Source: Clostridia bacterium (GTDB taxonomy: Bacteria > Bacillota > Clostridia > Oscillospirales > CAG-272). From it: a stretch of DNA of 5,490 nt. The stretch spans positions 1-5,490 of the forward strand of contig JAKSPV010000092.1 in NCBI GenBank assembly GCA_024404475.1. Reading direction: 5' to 3'. Each line of letters starts with the position of its first letter. The stretch's first letter is position 1. Positions 4,150-5,490 of this stretch are shown in pieces. The notes beneath the pieces were generated by a model. The model made no database searches, was not told where the DNA came from, and saw nothing but the letters and a program-made list of their open reading frames with translations. Both the position numbers and the translations under genes were made by a program.

Positions 4150-5490
4150 GGAAGTCACAAAAGCCGACGTCGCGGCGCTCGCCGCCATGACGGACGCCTC
4201 CCGCGTGCTCTTCGGCGAGGACATTTCCGACGATTACAGCCACGATGAGCTCGGCGGCATCAGCCGCCGCCCGTCCGTTCTCGTCCGCGTTCTCTCGACC
4301 GAGGAGGTCTCCGCCGTCATGCGCTACGCGAACGAAAACAACATTCCTGTCGTCGTCCGCGGCAGCGGCACCGGTCTCGTCGGCGCGAGCGTCGCCCTCG
4401 AGGGCGGTATCATGCTCGAAACGCGGCTGATGAACAAAATTCTTGAACTCGACGAGGAAAACCTGACCGTCACCGTCCAGCCCGGCGTGCTCCTTATGGA
4501 GCTTGCCGCGTTCGCGGAATCGCACGATTTCCTCTATCCGCCGGATCCCGGTGAGAAGTCCGCAACGATCGCGGGCAACATCAGCACGAATGCCGGCGGC
4601 ATGCGCGCCGTCAAGTACGGCGTGACGCGCGACTACGTGCGCGGGCTGACCGTCGTTCTGCCGTCCGGCGAGATCGTCCGGCTCGGCGGCAAGGTCGTCA
4701 AGAACAGCACGGGTTACAGTCTTCTCAACCTCATGATCGGCTCGGAAGGCACGCTCGGCGTCATCACCGAGGCGATTTTGAAACTCGTCCCGCTGCCGAA
4801 AGTGACCGTCAGCCTGCTCGTGCCCTTCCCGTCCGCCGCCGAAGCGATCGAGACCGTGCCGGAGATCATCAAAAGCCGCGCGTCGCTGACCGCGATCGAG
4901 TTCTTCGAGCGGGAAACGATCCTCTTCGCGGAGGAATACCTCGGCAAGAAGTTTCCCGACACGCGCTACCCGGCGTATCTGCTTCTGACCGTGGACGGTG
5001 CTGACCGTGCCGGCGTGGAAAAAGAGCTCGACACCGTCGCCGACCTCTGCATGGGGCGCGGTGCCGCCGACGCGTTCATCGTGGACACCGACGAGCGCAA
5101 GGACTCCGTCTGGAAAGCGCGCGGCGCGTTCCTCGAAGCAATCAAGGCCTCGACGAGCGAAATGGACGAATGTGACGTCGTCGTCCCGCGCAACAAAGTC
5201 GCAGAGTTCATCGAATACACGCACAAGCTCGCGCGCGAGCTCGGCGTCCGCATCCCGTCGTTCGGTCACGCCGGCGACGGCAACCTGCACGTCTACATCT
5301 GCCGCGACGCGCTCTCCGACGGGGAATGGGCGGAAAAACTCCGCGAGGCGTTCCGCCGGATGTACGGCAAGGCCGCTGAGCTTTCCGGGCTCGTCTCCGG
5401 CGAGCACGGCATCGGCTACGCGAAGAAGCAGTACATGCGCGAGGTGTACGGCGACACGCAGCTCGACCTCATGCGCGGCATCAAGGCCGT
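4142..5490 (+). CDS. FAD-linked 2-hydroxyacid (probably D-lactate) dehydrogenase, GlcD/Dld-II type (3' end off window)
   Basis: The frame is open from ATG 4142 to the right edge, giving 449 complete residues of a family usually about 460-470 long, so only a short tail is missing. The FAD-binding PCMH domain covers roughly 40-220: VVRGSGTGLVGAS (71-83), PPDPGEKSATIAGNISTNAGG (133-153) and KNSTGYSLLNLMIGSEGTLG (187-206). The C-terminal FAD-oxidase domain has GHAGDGNLHV (375-384) and SGEHGIG (419-425), whose histidines normally bind metal and substrate. GGAGGG at 4128-4133 lies eight bases before the start, which overlaps the end of etfA by eight bases. Directly after etfB-etfA this arrangement matches LctD, the lactate dehydrogenase of the A. 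woodii Ldh/Etf complex, which converts lactate to pyruvate. Glycolate or another 2-hydroxyacid cannot be excluded as substrate. Permease or racemase genes often follow such operons but are not visible here. Confidence 0.9.
   Translation, partial: MYKEVTKADVAALAAMTDASRVLFGEDISDDYSHDELGGISRRPSVLVRVLSTEEVSAVMRYANENNIPVVVRGSGTGLVGASVALEGGIMLETRLMNKILELDEENLTVTVQPGVLLMELAAFAESHDFLYPPDPGEKSATIAGNISTNAGGMRAVKYGVTRDYVRGLTVVLPSGEIVRLGGKVVKNSTGYSLLNLMIGSEGTLGVITEAILKLVPLPKVTVSLLVPFPSAAEAIETVPEIIKSRASLTAIEFFERETILFAEEYLGKKFPDTRYPAYLLLTVDGADRAGVEKELDTVADLCMGRGAADAFIVDTDERKDSVWKARGAFLEAIKASTSEMDECDVVVPRNKVAEFIEYTHKLARELGVRIPSFGHAGDGNLHVYICRDALSDGEWAEKLREAFRRMYGKAAELSGLVSGEHGIGYAKKQYMREVYGDTQLDLMRGIKA

Noticed and set aside
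1996..4224. 742-residue open frame on the minus strand opposite etfB and etfA
   Set aside because: It lies antisense to two clearly recognisable genes. Its translation is a low-complexity mix rich in R, D, E, A and V with no domain, as expected when GC-rich third positions remove stops from the opposite strand. It also runs through the promoter region.
4103..5407. 434-residue open frame on the minus strand opposite the FAD-linked dehydrogenase
   Set aside because: Same kind of antisense shadow: biased composition, no recognisable domain, and complete overlap with a gene carrying strong FAD-binding motifs.

Overview
The window looks like chromosomal DNA of a GC-rich anaerobic Firmicute, probably a clostridial gut-type bacterium (Oscillospirales/Christensenellales-like). 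This is inferred from strong GGAGG-type ribosome sites, a PerR-rubrerythrin pair, an electron-bifurcating Etf/lactate dehydrogenase set, and coding sequence rich in G and C at third positions. The lineage is an inference; no rRNA or other marker gene is present. No CRISPR array, transposase, tRNA or rRNA gene was seen.

Left block (minus strand, 1-609): the first 203 codons of an intracellular alpha/beta-hydrolase esterase of the tributyrin esterase / esterase D type. Its C-terminus lies off the left edge. Its promoter (638-667) has an extended -10.

Gap 610-873: a non-coding stretch packed with hairpins. It holds two near-perfect GC-rich palindromes (665-694 and 838-863), a clear rho-independent terminator for leftward transcription (763-793), and two further stem-loops (739-758 and 808-833). 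The two GC-rich palindromes resemble each other and may be copies of a dispersed repeat.

Middle block (minus strand, 874-1985): perR (Fur family; all five expected regulatory metal ligands and both structural CxxC pairs are present) followed 62 bases later by rbr (rubrerythrin with a rubredoxin-like domain at both ends). They read as one peroxide-defence operon. It starts at a TTGACA-17-TATACT promoter, with a 29-base palindromic Fur/PerR-type operator just downstream of the -10, and ends at the 763-793 terminator.

Right block (plus strand, 2155-5490): etfB, etfA (with an N-terminal [4Fe-4S] ferredoxin-like domain) and a GlcD/Dld-II type FAD-linked dehydrogenase cut by the right edge. The genes are 15 bases apart and then overlap by 8 bases, so they form one operon from an extended -10 promoter at 2093-2121. 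The order and domains match the LctB-LctC-LctD lactate dehydrogenase/Etf complex described in Acetobacterium woodii. That complex oxidises lactate with NAD+ by using reduced ferredoxin to drive the uphill electron transfer (electron confurcation).

The two operons diverge from a 169-base intergenic region (1986-2154). The operator lies in the perR half, about 70 bases from the etf -35, so the sequence supports PerR autoregulation but does not by itself show PerR control of the etf operon. I see no clear evidence of an entirely new system. The least explained part is the hairpin cluster at 665-863.
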